Shown one piece after another: positions 10,378 to 18,801 of a DNA stretch of 64,000 bases (within the stretch, counting starts at the first letter, position 1; each line of letters opens with the position of its first letter). A model generated the notes under the pieces. The model saw only the letters and a list, made by a program, of their open reading frames with translations. It ran no database searches and was not told the DNA's origin. The position numbers were made by a program, and so were the translations under genes. Origin of the DNA: Cytophagales bacterium (GTDB lineage Bacteria; Bacteroidota; Bacteroidia; Cytophagales; Cyclobacteriaceae); the NCBI GenBank assembly GCA_017303795.1, contig JAFLBR010000012.1, forward strand, positions 1-64,000, written 5' to 3'.

Positions 10378-11604
10378 ATGAACTCTCAAAACAATCTGAA
10401 GCAACTGTTTAGTGTACCGGTTATTGTAGCGGCTTTGGGCTACTTTGTAGATATCTACGATCTGTTGCTTTTTAGTATTGTTCGGATTTCCAGTTTAAAA
10501 TCAATGGGCGTTTCGGATGTGGAGATGATGGCTACCGGTGAGTTTCTGATTCGGGTGCAGATGGCCGGGTTACTGGTGGGTGGAATTATATGGGGAGTGA
10601 TGGGCGATAAGCGAGGTCGGCTTTCTGTGTTGTTCGGATCAATTCTGCTTTACTCGCTCGCCAATATTGCTAATGGATTTGCTGGGACAGTAACACAGTA
10701 TGCTGTGTTGCGATTTATTGCGGGTATAGGATTGGCGGGTGAATTGGGTGCAGGTATTACGCTGGTATCGGAAACACTTCCTACCAAGTTGCGTGGTTAT
10801 GGAACTACCTTGGTGGCTTCAGTTGGTTTAATGGGCGCGGTGCTGGCAAACTACATAGCTAAAACTTTCGATTGGCAGATTGCTTATTTTATTGGTGGTG
10901 GATTGGGTTTACTATTATTGATAGCTCGCGTAAGCGTTTTTGAATCAGGAATATTTTTAAAAGTAAAAGAACAGCACGTTGAACGTGGAAACTTTTTTCA
11001 ATTGTTTAATCAGAAAGAACGCTTTGTGAAATTTATAGGGTGTATTCTTATTGGGTTACCCATCTGGTATGTTATCGGTATTCTCATCACCTTCTCACCA
11101 GAGTTTGCCAAAGCCATGAACATAACCGGTATTGTAGCAGGCGATGCCGTGATGTTTAGTTACATTGGTCTTGCTGCTGGCGATATGAGTAGTGGTTTGT
11201 TGAGCCAGATTATTCGCTCGCGCAGGAAGACCGTGTTCCTTTTTATCTTGCTTACCCTCGTCTTTGTTTTAATTTATTTATACGCACCCATCTCCAGTTC
11301 AACCCAGTTTTATGTGGTTTGTTTTCTGCTTGGTTTTGGTATTGGCTATTGGGCTTTGTTTGTAACCATAGCGGCCGAGCAATTCGGTACTAACCTACGT
11401 TCTACTGTGGCTACCACCGTTCCAAACTTTATCCGGGGAACGGTTATACCGCTCACATTATTATTTCAACTATTTCGTAATAGTTTTGATATTCTTACAG
11501 GTGCCCTGATAGTGGGGGTAATCACTATCATAATTGCATTTTGGGCCTTACGGCTTATTGATGAGACTTTCGGGCGAGATTTAAATTTTTTAGAAGAAGA
11601 TTAG
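10378..11604 (+). CDS. MFS transporter
   Basis: 408 residues from the ATG at 10378. An in-frame TTG at 10318 would add a charged leader but has no support. Twelve hydrophobic segments are visible, with the MFS loop 2-3 motif GVMGDKRGR at about 75-83 and a GELGAG segment in TM4, as in the sugar/metabolite:H+ symporter branch. Substrate cannot be told from sequence. Stand-alone gene, divergent from the Asp-box protein. It is followed by 185 bases with no convincing gene except a 6-codon mini-ORF (11769-11789) that abuts the next start. Confidence 0.88.
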   Translation: MNSQNNLKQLFSVPVIVAALGYFVDIYDLLLFSIVRISSLKSMGVSDVEMMATGEFLIRVQMAGLLVGGIIWGVMGDKRGRLSVLFGSILLYSLANIANGFAGTVTQYAVLRFIAGIGLAGELGAGITLVSETLPTKLRGYGTTLVASVGLMGAVLANYIAKTFDWQIAYFIGGGLGLLLLIARVSVFESGIFLKVKEQHVERGNFFQLFNQKERFVKFIGCILIGLPIWYVIGILITFSPEFAKAMNITGIVAGDAVMFSYIGLAAGDMSSGLLSQIIRSRRKTVFLFILLTLVFVLIYLYAPISSSTQFYVVCFLLGFGIGYWALFVTIAAEQFGTNLRSTVATTVPNFIRGTVIPLTLLFQLFRNSFDILTGALIVGVITIIIAFWALRLIDETFGRDLNFLEED

Positions 11605-11789
11605 GCTATTTGCGCATAACTCAAAATTATCTTTTCGGATAAGTTGCGTGCAAGGCCCTACTCATTTCTGGTAAAACCTGCCGGTTATTTTCCCTTTCAA
11701 ATAACTTCTTACATAAGGCCCTGTTGGTGGCCATACCGTTGGTAACTTGCACTTCACTTTACTCTAAAATGGGTTTGGTGGTTGCTTAA

Positions 11790-13802
11790 ATGGTAGTACG
11801 ATTACGGTTTTTATTACTGGGGGTACTCATGGGTCTGGCACTTTCGGCAAGCAGCCAGAACCTTACTACTATTGATAGTTTAAGAAGCGCGCTTACCCCC
11901 GAAACCACTGAGGCCCAATTTGACATTCTCAATGCAATCGGGTTTGAGTATCGCTATTCATATCCCGATAGTACAATTTTTTATTGTTCGCGTGCTTTTG
12001 AGTTGGGGAAGCAAATTGAAGTAAAGAAAAATCTTTCGAAGCCGTTAAGTTTTATTGGATTGGCTTATGCCAATAAAGGCGTGTATAGTAAGTCGGCCGA
12101 ATACCACGAACGGGCCATTGAAGTTGCGATCGATCAACAGGATTCTGTGCAGTTGGCATTTGGGTACAATAATCTTGGTCGGATGTATTTTGATGGCGGT
12201 GATCTGATTCGTGCCTCCGATAATCTGGTGCGTTCGCGCGATATGTTTGAAATGATCCAGGATAAACTAGGCCTTGCCTATGTGTACCGAAGCCTCGCAA
12301 ACCTGTACAAATCTCAAAATCAATTTAACCATGCTGTAGAAATGTCTACCCGTGCGTATGAGTTGCGCAAAGAACTAGGCGATAAACGAAGTATTGTTTC
12401 GTCATTGCTTGAGTTGGGATTGATTTATGAATCGATGGATAGCACGGAGATAGCGTTGAAGAAAATGCGGCTGGCTGATTCTATTGTAAGGCAGGTAAAC
12501 GATAGGGTAACACTGGCCGAATTAGAGTTAGGCATGGCCGAAATTTTGTTTGACGAAAAGAATGTTAAAGAAGCCTATACCAAAGCGGAAGAGGTTCTTA
12601 CAATTGTATCTGAACTTTCAAATCAAAAACTTTTTATCCGGGCCTCACTTATAAAAGGTAAGTATCTGGCATTCTTAAAAAAGCATAATGAAGCACGGGC
12701 AATTTTTGAAGATGTGATTAAGAAGGCCGAGGAATCTGGTAATCTTGTTTACCAGATTGAAGCCACGCAGGCGGCCTCGTTATCCTATCTGGCATTGGGT
12801 GAGCATGACAAGGCTCAGGAGTTAGATGATAAGGTGGAAGTATTGGAAGAGAAAATCAAAAACACCGATCTGCAACAACAGATTGAACGCTTACAATTTC
12901 AATTACAAATTGAAAAGAAAGAGCGCGAGAATGCGATGCTTAAATCGGCCCACATAAAGAACGAATCGTTACTTTCGACACAGCGGTTTCAAAATAGGTT
13001 ATTGCTGGGGCTAATCATTTCTATTACTGCGGCAATGATTATTTTCTGGAGTTTTAGTCGCAAGCGAAAACTAATCAATCAACAACTTCAGGCAAAGAAT
13101 CATCAGCTAAGCGATCTGAACAATGAAAAAAATTCGCTTATGAATATTGTGGCGCACGATCTTAAAGCACCACTTAACAGGATACTGGGATTGACAACGG
13201 TAATGGAGTTGGAAGGTGGACTGCCATCAAAACAATTAGAGTACCTCAAGTTGATAAAAAACTCAACCCAGGCAGGTTCAAGTTTAATTATCGACCTGCT
13301 GGATGTAAATGCAATAGAAGAAAAGGTTAGTGCCCATGTGCCTGTTGAGATTAACGTGAAAGATTGGTTTAACGAACGGATAAGTTCGTTTCAGGTATCG
13401 GCCGATGCCAAACAATTAAGTTTAGAAAATGACAATCAAGGTGCTGGTGTGTTTGTAACCGATGTAGATTTTCTGGGTAGAATTTTTGACAATCTTTTAT
13501 CCAACGCAATCAAATTTTCACCGCCAGAAAAATCGGTAAAAGTTGCCATTCACTCAGTTGATGATTCAATTAAAATCATCATCAAAGATGAAGGCCCTGG
13601 TTTTTCTGATACCGATAAGCAACTCATGTTTCAGAAGTTTAAAAAACTATCAGCCCGGCCAACCGGAGGCGAGAGTTCTAATGGCCTTGGTTTAGCTATT
13701 GTAAAAACCCTTGTCGACCGACTTAATGGCACCATCAGTTTGGAGAGCACTCTCAGAGCTGGTGCAGAATTTACCGTTACGCTTCCCAGCCTGAAGAAAT
13801 AA
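11790..13802 (+). CDS. TPR-containing sensor histidine kinase
   Basis: 670 residues. Signal peptide about 1-23 (ending SASSQ), a periplasmic TPR solenoid (about 40-370) followed by a coiled coil, one membrane helix (about 402-422), then the cytoplasmic kinase core. The H-box is A-H456-D-L-K-A-P-L, the N-box NLLSNAIKFSP is near 566, G1 is DEGPGF near 600 and G2 is GLGLAIV near 632, so all catalytic motifs are present. Architecture is the common Bacteroidota TPR-HisKA-HATPase_c kinase. No response regulator lies beside it, so it is an orphan in this window. The start ATG directly follows the stop of a 6-codon ORF. Confidence 0.92.
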   Translation: MVVRLRFLLLGVLMGLALSASSQNLTTIDSLRSALTPETTEAQFDILNAIGFEYRYSYPDSTIFYCSRAFELGKQIEVKKNLSKPLSFIGLAYANKGVYSKSAEYHERAIEVAIDQQDSVQLAFGYNNLGRMYFDGGDLIRASDNLVRSRDMFEMIQDKLGLAYVYRSLANLYKSQNQFNHAVEMSTRAYELRKELGDKRSIVSSLLELGLIYESMDSTEIALKKMRLADSIVRQVNDRVTLAELELGMAEILFDEKNVKEAYTKAEEVLTIVSELSNQKLFIRASLIKGKYLAFLKKHNEARAIFEDVIKKAEESGNLVYQIEATQAASLSYLALGEHDKAQELDDKVEVLEEKIKNTDLQQQIERLQFQLQIEKKERENAMLKSAHIKNESLLSTQRFQNRLLLGLIISITAAMIIFWSFSRKRKLINQQLQAKNHQLSDLNNEKNSLMNIVAHDLKAPLNRILGLTTVMELEGGLPSKQLEYLKLIKNSTQAGSSLIIDLLDVNAIEEKVSAHVPVEINVKDWFNERISSFQVSADAKQLSLENDNQGAGVFVTDVDFLGRIFDNLLSNAIKFSPPEKSVKVAIHSVDDSIKIIIKDEGPGFSDTDKQLMFQKFKKLSARPTGGESSNGLGLAIVKTLVDRLNGTISLESTLRAGAEFTVTLPSLKK

Positions 13803-13864
13803 TCTCTGGTGCTTTTAAACCACGCGCACCTCCTGTTGTCTAAAGCCCAAAACTTGAAAAACGT

Positions 13865-14185
13865 ATGAAAAAGCACATTTTAATTTTCTCAGTACTTAGT
13901 TTATTAAGTGTTGCGCTTTATGCACAAAATGCTACTCCGCGCGCCAATGTAAGACAAAAGGCACAACGTGCGCGGATAGCCGAAGGTCGCGCAGATGGTG
14001 ATCTGACAAATAAAGAAGCAGCTGCATTGAACGCGCAACAGCGCCACATCAGAAGGTCGGAGCGCAGGGCAAAATCAGACGGCACGGTAACGGTTGCTGA
14101 GAAAAGAAAGTTGGAAAGAAAACAAGATCGAGCCAGCCGGAATATTCGTAGAGCAAAAAATAATTCGGTAACCCCGAATAATTAA
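13865..14185 (+). CDS. Small basic secreted protein with two helix-DG-helix repeats
   Basis: 106 residues. Signal peptide about 1-20 (ending LYAQ). The mature part is Arg/Lys/Ala-rich and contains two related units: one around ADGDLTNKEAAAL (about 48-60) and one around SDGTVTVAEKRKL (about 77-89), each a D-G-x-(L/V)-T-x-x-E turn between basic helices. I recognise this D-G-x-L-T-x-x-E pattern from small periplasmic proteins of unknown function in several phyla. The turns look a little like EF-hand loops but lack the full set of acidic ligands. It lies 62 bases after the histidine kinase and may be cotranscribed or its target. Confidence 0.7.
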   Translation: MKKHILIFSVLSLLSVALYAQNATPRANVRQKAQRARIAEGRADGDLTNKEAAALNAQQRHIRRSERRAKSDGTVTVAEKRKLERKQDRASRNIRRAKNNSVTPNN

Positions 14186-14282
14186 TACAATCTTTCAAAG
14201 TGAAAAGGCTGTATCAAAAGTCGAACTAAGTGTGGAATGTCATTCCGGCCTTGTGCCAGAATCCCGTTTAGCACCTCGAAAC

Positions 14283-14311
14283 TGTCATCGCGGAACAAGT
14301 CCGCGATGACA
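14283..14311. repeat. Perfect 12-bp inverted repeat in intergenic spacer
   Basis: TGTCATCGCGGA (14283-14294), five-base loop, TCCGCGATGACA (14300-14311). There is no T-tract, so it resembles a REP-type palindrome more than a simple terminator. It lies between two convergent genes (13865-14185 and 14354-15499). The remainder of this 168-base spacer shows no gene; a 61-codon frame across it has no family features. Confidence 0.6.
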
Positions 14312-14353
14312 GAGCGACCTTTGATAGCCTCTTTTTATTTTATGATGCAGTGC

Positions 14354-15499
14354 TTAAATAGAATTCAACGCCTGACTCAAATCCTCCATCAGGTCTTCAG
14401 CATCTTCTACACCAATGCTTAATCGGATAAGCGAATCGCTCAATCCATTTTTTTCACGTTCTTCTTTCGGAATACTGGCGTGCGTCATCGATGCCGGGTG
14501 ATTGATTAATGACTCCACTCCGCCAAGCGATTCGGCCAGCGAGAACAGATTCACATTTTCCATCAAGGCTTTTGCTTTTTCAAGGCTATCATCCTTCAAG
14601 GTAAAAGATAACATGCCACCAAAGTCGCGCATTTGTTTTTTGGCGATGGCATGATTGGGATGATCTGTAAACCCGGGCCAATATACCTGCCCGATTTTAG
14701 GGTGTTGCTTTAAAAAGTTAGCGATAACTTTTCCATTTGAACAATGGCGTTCCATGCGTAAATGCAAAGTTTTAATACCACGCAGTACAAGAAAACTATC
14801 TTGCGGGCCGGGCACTGCACCGCATGAATTAGCGATAAAGGCGAGTTCTTGATGCAACTGGTCATCGTTCACAACCAAGGCCCCCATAATAACATCGCTA
14901 TGACCACCCAGGTATTTAGTTACAGAATGCATCACAATATCAGCCCCCAAGGCTAATGGGTTTTGCAGGTACGGTGATGCGAAGGTGTTATCAACAGCTA
15001 CCAACACATTATTTTTCTTAGCCAGAGCGGCACAAGCTTCAATATCAATTATCCGCATAAGCGGATTGGACGGTGTTTCTAACCAAAGCAGTTTTGTTTT
15101 TGTGTTGAGATAAGGATTAAGATTTTCTGTTTTGGTTAGATCAATAAAATGGAATTTGATTCCAAATTTTTCGTACACGCGTTTAAACATGCGATACGAG
15201 CCGCCATATAAATCATTGCTGGTTATTACTTCATCGCCTGGCGCAAGTAATTTTATTACGGCATCGGTGGCTCCCATTCCAGAGGAAAAGCAGATGCCAT
15301 GCTTACCGTTTTCCAATGTGGCAATACTTTTTTGTAAGGCGTTACGCGTGGGGTTAGCACCGCGTGCATAGGCATATCCTTTATGCTTTGCAGGCGATTC
15401 TTGTACATACGTTGAGGTTTGATAAATGGGAGTCATGATTGCCCCTGTGCTGGGGTCTGGCTCAACGCCTGCGTGCACGGCTTTCGTTCCAAATTTCAT
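14354..15499 (-). CDS. Trans-sulfuration PLP enzyme (cystathionine gamma-synthase / lyase family)
   Basis: 381 residues, full length for the Cys/Met metabolism PLP family. Seen: YARGANPTRNALQ (about 44-56), SSGMGA phosphate loop (about 72-77), the ETPSNP segment (141-146), PLP-ring Asp170 in AVDNTFASP, and the Schiff-base Lys195 in HSVTKYLGGHSD. The C-terminal ESLGGVESLINHPASMTH segment is typical of cystathionine gamma-synthase and gamma-lyase. These two, and cystathionine beta-lyase, cannot be separated safely by reading, so no symbol is given. Role: sulfur transfer between homocysteine and cysteine. Monocistronic, with a 141-base upstream spacer shared with the divergent tail-fibre-like gene. 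Confidence 0.9.
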   Translation of the reverse strand: MKFGTKAVHAGVEPDPSTGAIMTPIYQTSTYVQESPAKHKGYAYARGANPTRNALQKSIATLENGKHGICFSSGMGATDAVIKLLAPGDEVITSNDLYGGSYRMFKRVYEKFGIKFHFIDLTKTENLNPYLNTKTKLLWLETPSNPLMRIIDIEACAALAKKNNVLVAVDNTFASPYLQNPLALGADIVMHSVTKYLGGHSDVIMGALVVNDDQLHQELAFIANSCGAVPGPQDSFLVLRGIKTLHLRMERHCSNGKVIANFLKQHPKIGQVYWPGFTDHPNHAIAKKQMRDFGGMLSFTLKDDSLEKAKALMENVNLFSLAESLGGVESLINHPASMTHASIPKEEREKNGLSDSLIRLSIGVEDAEDLMEDLSQALNSI

Positions 15500-15640
15500 C
15501 TTATTTCAGTTTCTGCAAGTATACAAACCGCCATACAAATTAATCGAATCGCTTTAGTATAAATCTATTTCAATACTGTGATTAAATCTTGTAAATTGTA
15601 GATTCGGCTGTGTACTCTGCTTTAATCTAACCTAAATCTT

Positions 15641-18600
15641 ATGATTACCCACAAATCAATCCTGGCCCTCTGTTTTCTTCTTGGTAGTTTTTATGCGATA
15701 GCTCAAAATTCTGTTGGAATAGGAGTAACCAATCCCAACCCAAATGCGGTATTGGAGTTGGTGTCGCCTACCAACAATCAAGGCTTGCTGGTGCCTAAAC
15801 TTACAACCTTGCAACGCACCAATACTACTTTCACTGCCGGCCTTACGGCAACAGATAAAGGCCTTCTGGTATTCGATAGCGACATAAATAAATTCTATTA
15901 TTGGTCTGGCACGGCTTGGTCAGTAATTGAAGATGGCACGGCCGGAGCAGGTACAGTTACGAACATTGCCACTGGAACAGGCCTTTCCGGTGGACCGATT
16001 TCTACTTCAGGAACCATAAGTCTTGCCAACACCACGGTAGTGCCGGGAGCATACGGTTCAGCCACGCAGGTTCCTACATTTACAGTTGATGCGCAGGGTC
16101 GTTTAACTATAGCAGGAAATGTGAATATTTCAGGAACACTACCCGGTGGTACTGCCGGTGGTGATTTAACAGGAATCTACCCTAACCCTGCGGTAGCAAA
16201 TAATACAATTACAAGTGCTAAAATTGTTGATGCTACAATCGCTACAGCGGATTTAGCCGATGGTAGTGTAACTACACTGAAGTTGGCTGATGCATCCGTA
16301 ACTTCAACTAAGTTAGCCAATACTGCGGTTACGGCCGGGACGTATGGTTCGGCCACGCAAGTACCTCGTGTAATAGTTGATGCACAGGGTAGAATTACAG
16401 GCGTAACATTAGAACCCATTACAGGCACAACTCCAGGAGGTGCAGCTGGTGGCGATTTAACAGGAACCTACCCTAACCCAACAGTAGCAATCAATACAAT
16501 TACGAGTGCTAAAATAGTAGATGCAACAATCGCTACAGCAGATGTATCTGATGGCGCAATAACAACTAATAAGATTTTGGATGGAACGATTGCCACTGTT
16601 GATCTGGCAGATGGTTCTGTAACCTCAACAAAAATTCTGGACGCTACTATCGCAACTGCAGATATTGCTGACGGTGCAATAACAACCAATAAAATTTTAG
16701 ACGGAACAATAACAAACGCAGATGTCAACGCCACTGCTGCAATTGCAGTAGCAAAACTTTTAGGAGGAACAGCTAATCAGATTTTAACGACAAATGCTGG
16801 CGGCACTCCTGTTTGGACTAACCCCACTGCCGGTGGTACAGTAACCAATATCACTACCGGTACTGGCCTAACCGGTGGCCCGATAACATTAACCGGAACT
16901 ATAAGTCTTGCTAATACCGCTGTTGTTGCTGGCAGCTACGGTTCAGCCACTCAGGTTCCAAACTTTACGGTTGACGCACAGGGAAGGTTAACGGCAGCAG
17001 GTAATACTAACATTACCGGAGTAACACCTGGTGGAACTGCCGGTGGCGATTTAACCGGAACGTATCCTAACCCAACATTAGCTACTGGTGCAGGAAACAG
17101 CCTTGTAACTTCAATTAACAATGCGGCTACTACCGGCACAATTAATACAAATCGTTTAGCTGCTTCGGTGGTATTGGATACTGAATCGCCTATAGGCGGA
17201 GATATTTCCGGCACATTCGCAACAGGACTGACTTTAAACAATGGATCAGTAACTACGGCTAAGATTACACCCGGAACAAACGGACAAATATTAACCACTA
17301 CCGCAGGTGCTGCAGCCTGGACAACACCAGCGTTTGGAACTGTAACCAGCATCACTGCTGGCACTGGATTAACTGGTGGAACAATTACCACAACCGGAAC
17401 AGTTGGATTAACGAATACTGGAGTAACGGCAAATACTTATGGTTCAGCAACTCAAGTACCTGTGTTTACTGTAGATGCCCAAGGAAGAATAAGCGGAGTT
17501 ACTAATACCGCTATAACAGCTGCACCTGGTGGCACGGCCGGTGGTGATTTAAGCGGGACTTACCCTAACCCTCAGATTGCAGCTGGAACGATTGTTAACG
17601 CTGATATAAGTACAAGCGCTGCTATTGATGTTTCAAAGTTTTCAGTCGGGACTGCTGGTCAAGTGTTGACAACATCAGGGGGAGTTGCTGGTTGGGGAAA
17701 TCCAAGCGGAAGTGTTCTTATAAATAATGTTGGCCTTCGAAATTTATTTGCAGGTGAATTTGTAGGTGGTACTGGCGCAGATAATGCTTTTTACGGTTTT
17801 GGCGCTGGGTTTACAAATTCGGGGAGTTACAATGTGTTTATTGGAACCCAGGCAGCCCTGTCTCATACTAACCTTGGGTTGAGCACAGTTATTGGCTGGA
17901 GAGCAGGTGCACTAGGCAATCATCAGGGTAATACACTGGTTGGTGCACAGGCTGGTGAAAACATATCCACTGCAAACGTAAGTACTTTCATAGGTGAAAA
18001 AGCAGGTTGGAGAGTAACAACAGGGGTGGGTAACACCATGCTAGGTGAACGTGCAGGTGAATTTACTTCAACTGGGTTTTTTAATACGCTTATTGGAACA
18101 ACAGTTGGATTAACCAACACACTTGGTTCAAGGTTAACACTGCTAGGTCACAATGCCGATGTAAGTGTTAATAACCTAGACAACGCTACAGCAGTAGGTG
18201 AAGGCGCAATTGTGAATGCCAGTAATAAAGTACGTATAGGTAATGCAACGGTTACAGTAATTGAAGGCCAGGTAGGATTTACTGCCGCATCAGATAAACG
18301 CTTGAAAGAAAATATTACCAGTCTGAATGCCGGGCTTGATTTTATTATGAATCTGAAACCGGTTAGTTATCAAATGAAAAATTTGTCGGATAAGCGAACC
18401 AACTGGGGTTTTATAGCACAAGATATTGAAGCTATTGTGGGCGACTCGAATGCAATCTTAACCGTGGGTGGCGACTCAGAAAAAACGCTTGGCTTGCGTT
18501 ACACTGATTTTGTAGCACCTCTGGTAAAAGCTGTTCAGGAACAACAATCAGAAATTGAAGAATTAAAACTGTTGCTTCAGGAATACCGCGCAGAGATGGA

Positions 18601-18715
18601 AAATCTCAAAACCCAGATCAAAGCCGAGAAACCCAAAGTTCAGGAGGCCAGCAAAAAGGCATTGAAAAAATCTGATCGAAAAGAAAAAATTCTGGCCTCA
18701 GTCTCCCCTAAATAG
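15641..18715 (+). CDS. Secreted tail-fibre-like repeat protein with S74 chaperone/autoprotease domain
   Basis: 1024 residues. Signal peptide about 1-22 (ending AIAQ). Residues 23-100 carry the SVGIGVTNPNPNAVLEL and WSGTAW signatures common in bacterial fibre-like proteins. The long middle (about 110-690) is built of imperfect repeats: GGxAGGDLTGTYPNPxVA followed by runs of ITSAKIxDxTIATADL, plus TAGTYGSATQVPxFTVDAQGR units; it should form an extended beta-rich trimeric stalk. Residues about 700-870 contain Gly-rich turns. From S884 the motif S-D-K-R-L-K889 begins a Peptidase_S74-type intramolecular chaperone domain; Ser and Lys five apart match the known autocleavage dyad. The end is coiled coil and Lys-rich. 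First of three adjacent secreted-protein genes. Confidence 0.85.
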   Translation: MITHKSILALCFLLGSFYAIAQNSVGIGVTNPNPNAVLELVSPTNNQGLLVPKLTTLQRTNTTFTAGLTATDKGLLVFDSDINKFYYWSGTAWSVIEDGTAGAGTVTNIATGTGLSGGPISTSGTISLANTTVVPGAYGSATQVPTFTVDAQGRLTIAGNVNISGTLPGGTAGGDLTGIYPNPAVANNTITSAKIVDATIATADLADGSVTTLKLADASVTSTKLANTAVTAGTYGSATQVPRVIVDAQGRITGVTLEPITGTTPGGAAGGDLTGTYPNPTVAINTITSAKIVDATIATADVSDGAITTNKILDGTIATVDLADGSVTSTKILDATIATADIADGAITTNKILDGTITNADVNATAAIAVAKLLGGTANQILTTNAGGTPVWTNPTAGGTVTNITTGTGLTGGPITLTGTISLANTAVVAGSYGSATQVPNFTVDAQGRLTAAGNTNITGVTPGGTAGGDLTGTYPNPTLATGAGNSLVTSINNAATTGTINTNRLAASVVLDTESPIGGDISGTFATGLTLNNGSVTTAKITPGTNGQILTTTAGAAAWTTPAFGTVTSITAGTGLTGGTITTTGTVGLTNTGVTANTYGSATQVPVFTVDAQGRISGVTNTAITAAPGGTAGGDLSGTYPNPQIAAGTIVNADISTSAAIDVSKFSVGTAGQVLTTSGGVAGWGNPSGSVLINNVGLRNLFAGEFVGGTGADNAFYGFGAGFTNSGSYNVFIGTQAALSHTNLGLSTVIGWRAGALGNHQGNTLVGAQAGENISTANVSTFIGEKAGWRVTTGVGNTMLGERAGEFTSTGFFNTLIGTTVGLTNTLGSRLTLLGHNADVSVNNLDNATAVGEGAIVNASNKVRIGNATVTVIEGQVGFTAASDKRLKENITSLNAGLDFIMNLKPVSYQMKNLSDKRTNWGFIAQDIEAIVGDSNAILTVGGDSEKTLGLRYTDFVAPLVKAVQEQQSEIEELKLLLQEYRAEMENLKTQIKAEKPKVQEASKKALKKSDRKEKILASVSPK

Positions 18716-18801
18716 GGGATTTTGGGTTTGCCCGATTACCTGAAAGGTGGAATTGCTATGAATATTGATAAATTGAATGTCGAACTTTTCAATATAAGCT
18801 T

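Noticed and set aside
14237..14422. 61-codon frame on the plus strand between two convergent genes
   Set aside because: It runs through an inverted repeat and into the antisense of the PLP-enzyme gene; no start signal or family match.
16951..17391. 146-codon Val/Pro-rich frame on the minus strand
   Set aside because: Mirror of the repetitive fibre gene; low-complexity reading of Gly/Thr repeats on the other strand.
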